Shown: piece after piece, positions 62,968 through 64,000 of the stretch
How positions within the stretch are numbered: the stretch's first letter is position 1
Layout of the letters: each line of letters starts with the position of its first letter
Assembly: GCF_013391105.1 (NCBI RefSeq)
Contig: NZ_CP058335.1
Coordinates: forward strand, 3,658,001-3,722,000
Reading direction: 5' to 3'
DNA from: Natronomonas salina
Lineage (GTDB): Archaea > Halobacteriota > Halobacteria > Halobacteriales > Haloarculaceae
Length of the DNA stretch: 64,000 nucleotides
Made by a program: the position numbers and the translations under genes
The notes under the pieces: model-generated
Told to the model about the DNA's origin: nothing
The model's input: only the letters and a program-made list of their open reading frames with translations
Databases searched by the model: none

Positions 62968-63675
62968 ATGGGAGTCAGCTACGACTTCGACGGGCGGGTC
63001 GTCCTGGTCACCGGCGCGAGCGGCGCGCTGGGCAGTGCCGTCGCGGCGGCGTTCGACGACGCCGGGGCGACGGTCTGCGGCGCCGACGTCGTCGCGCCGG
63101 ACGACGAGGACGCGGAAGTCGACCCCTCGACGATCGAGTTCTACGAGACCGACGCCACCGACGAGGGGAGCGTCGGCGAGACCGTCGAGGCGGTCGTCGA
63201 CGACCACGGGCGTCTCGACGCCGTGTGCAACATCGCCGGCACCTGGCGCGGCGGCGACCCCATCCACGAGACCGACGTCGAGGAGTTCGAGATGCTGCTG
63301 GACGTCAACCTGAAGTCGATGTTCCTGACCTCGAAGCACGCCATCCCGCACCTCCGGGACTCGGAGGGCGCCATCGTCTCGGTGTCGGCGCGGTCGTCCC
63401 TGGAGGGCGGCGAGGGCGACGGCCCCTACCGCGCGTCGAAGGCGGGCGTCCGGCTGCTCACGGAGACCATCGCCGAGGAGAACCTCGGGACGGTCCGCGC
63501 CAACGCCATCATGCCGAGCGTCATCGACACCCCGATGAACCGCGAGATGATGCCCGACGCCGACCACGAGGAGTGGGTCGACCCGGCGGAGATCACGAAC
63601 GTCGTCATGTTCCTCTGCAGCGACGAGGCCGAGGTGACGAGCGGGGCCGCGGTGCCCGTCTACGGGGAGGCCTGA
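62968..63675 (+). CDS. Short-chain dehydrogenase/reductase
   Basis: A 235-residue classical SDR with TGASGALGSAVA, CNIAGTWRGGD, the Ser in VSVSARSSLEGGEGDG, YRASKAGV and ANAIMPSVIDTPMNREMMPD. Substrate unknown. It is divergent from the glycerophosphodiesterase gene; a gene for a sodium symporter follows 93 bp later. Confidence 0.9.
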   Translation: MGVSYDFDGRVVLVTGASGALGSAVAAAFDDAGATVCGADVVAPDDEDAEVDPSTIEFYETDATDEGSVGETVEAVVDDHGRLDAVCNIAGTWRGGDPIHETDVEEFEMLLDVNLKSMFLTSKHAIPHLRDSEGAIVSVSARSSLEGGEGDGPYRASKAGVRLLTETIAEENLGTVRANAIMPSVIDTPMNREMMPDADHEEWVDPAEITNVVMFLCSDEAEVTSGAAVPVYGEA

Positions 63676-63768
63676 GCGCTGGTATCCGAGGGCTACCCAG
63701 TTAACGGCGTCCTTCGGGCGCGAGGAGTATCGAACCGATTTTGAAGCTGTCAGTACACCGGCAAGGTG

Positions 63769-64000
63769 ATGCAACGAGAAACATGGGCGACACGAATCGG
63801 GTTCATCCTCGCGGCGGTCGGCAGCGCCGTCGGCCTGGGGAACATCTGGCGGTTCCCGTTCCAGACGGCCGAGAACGGTGGTGCGGCGTTCCTGGTGGTC
63901 TACATCATCGCGGTGCTGCTCATCGGGATCCCCGCCATCCTCGCGGAGTTCGTCATCGGACGGCGATCGAAGCAGAGCGCGATCGGCGCCTTCGATGCGC
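63769..64000 (+). CDS. Sodium-dependent neurotransmitter-symporter-family transporter, N-terminal part
   Basis: The first 77 codons of a gene that runs out of the window. WATRIGFILAAVGSAVGLGN followed by IWRFPFQTAENGGAAFLVVY is the Na+ and substrate-binding first span of the NSS/SNF family, followed by AVLLIGIPAILAEFVIGRR, the second span. Such transporters take up amino acids or related solutes with Na+. Confidence 0.95.
   Translation, partial: MQRETWATRIGFILAAVGSAVGLGNIWRFPFQTAENGGAAFLVVYIIAVLLIGIPAILAEFVIGRRSKQSAIGAFDA

Overview
The window is GC-rich DNA from a haloarchaeon (class Halobacteria). The evidence is strongly acidic proteins, a halocyanin with a twin-arginine lipoprotein signal, two Bat-type HTH regulators, a dodecin, a TbsP-type regulator, many CPxCG zinc-finger microproteins, and TATA-like boxes about 25-35 bp before start codons with little or no leader. 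One tRNA gene (Val, CAC) is present. I saw no rRNA, CRISPR array, insertion sequence or origin.

Layout. 1-5.5 kb: the end of a geranylgeranyl-reductase-like gene, a zinc-finger protein, a class I glutamine amidotransferase, catalase-peroxidase katG and a luciferase-like flavin oxidoreductase. 5.5-23.2 kb: an anaerobic-respiration (denitrification) island. It holds a cupin, halocyanin, two large multi-spanning membrane proteins resembling heme-copper oxidase subunit I/NnrS, a MoaD-like protein, two radical SAM/SPASM enzymes, a PaaB-like Htur_1727-family protein, a MIP18/PaaD-like protein, three DUF2249 proteins, a Bat-type regulator, nosZ with a NosB-like gene, nosD, nosF and nosY, a pyridoxamine-oxidase-fold protein and a NarO-type oxygen-responsive regulator. 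No nitrate, nitrite or nitric oxide reductase gene lies inside the window.

The main observation is a family of CGAAC-NN-GTTCG-like palindromes found upstream of most genes of this island. At six gene starts the palindrome lies almost exactly 39 bp (37-41) before the start codon, and one copy lies inside the 3' end of the preceding gene. Since a protein with the NarO cysteine signature CXnCXCX7C is encoded at the edge of the island, these are probably NarO-type operators that define one regulon. The regulon includes several uncharacterised genes. Two genes of the island (MoaD-like, DUF2249) carry single-base frameshifts at short C/G runs.

23.2-46 kb: mixed housekeeping and uncharacterised genes. 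They include membrane proteins, an MTH865-like protein, a DtxR-family regulator, hisD, an enoyl-CoA hydratase, glyA, a CHAT (caspase-like) protein, tbsP, a helper protein coupled to an E1-like/YcaO cyclodehydratase, an indoleamine 2,3-dioxygenase-like heme protein, a PAC2 protein, MscS, a 5'-nucleotidase-like enzyme, an aminotransferase, dodecin and an A-type Fe-S carrier. 46-64 kb: DUF389 and AI-2E membrane proteins, three short-chain dehydrogenases, glnA, a DUF7504-type protein, a cytochrome P450, a repeat-containing single-span membrane protein, sucCD, an R2lox-like ferritin-fold protein divergent from a Bat regulator, a glycerophosphodiesterase and the start of a sodium:neurotransmitter symporter.
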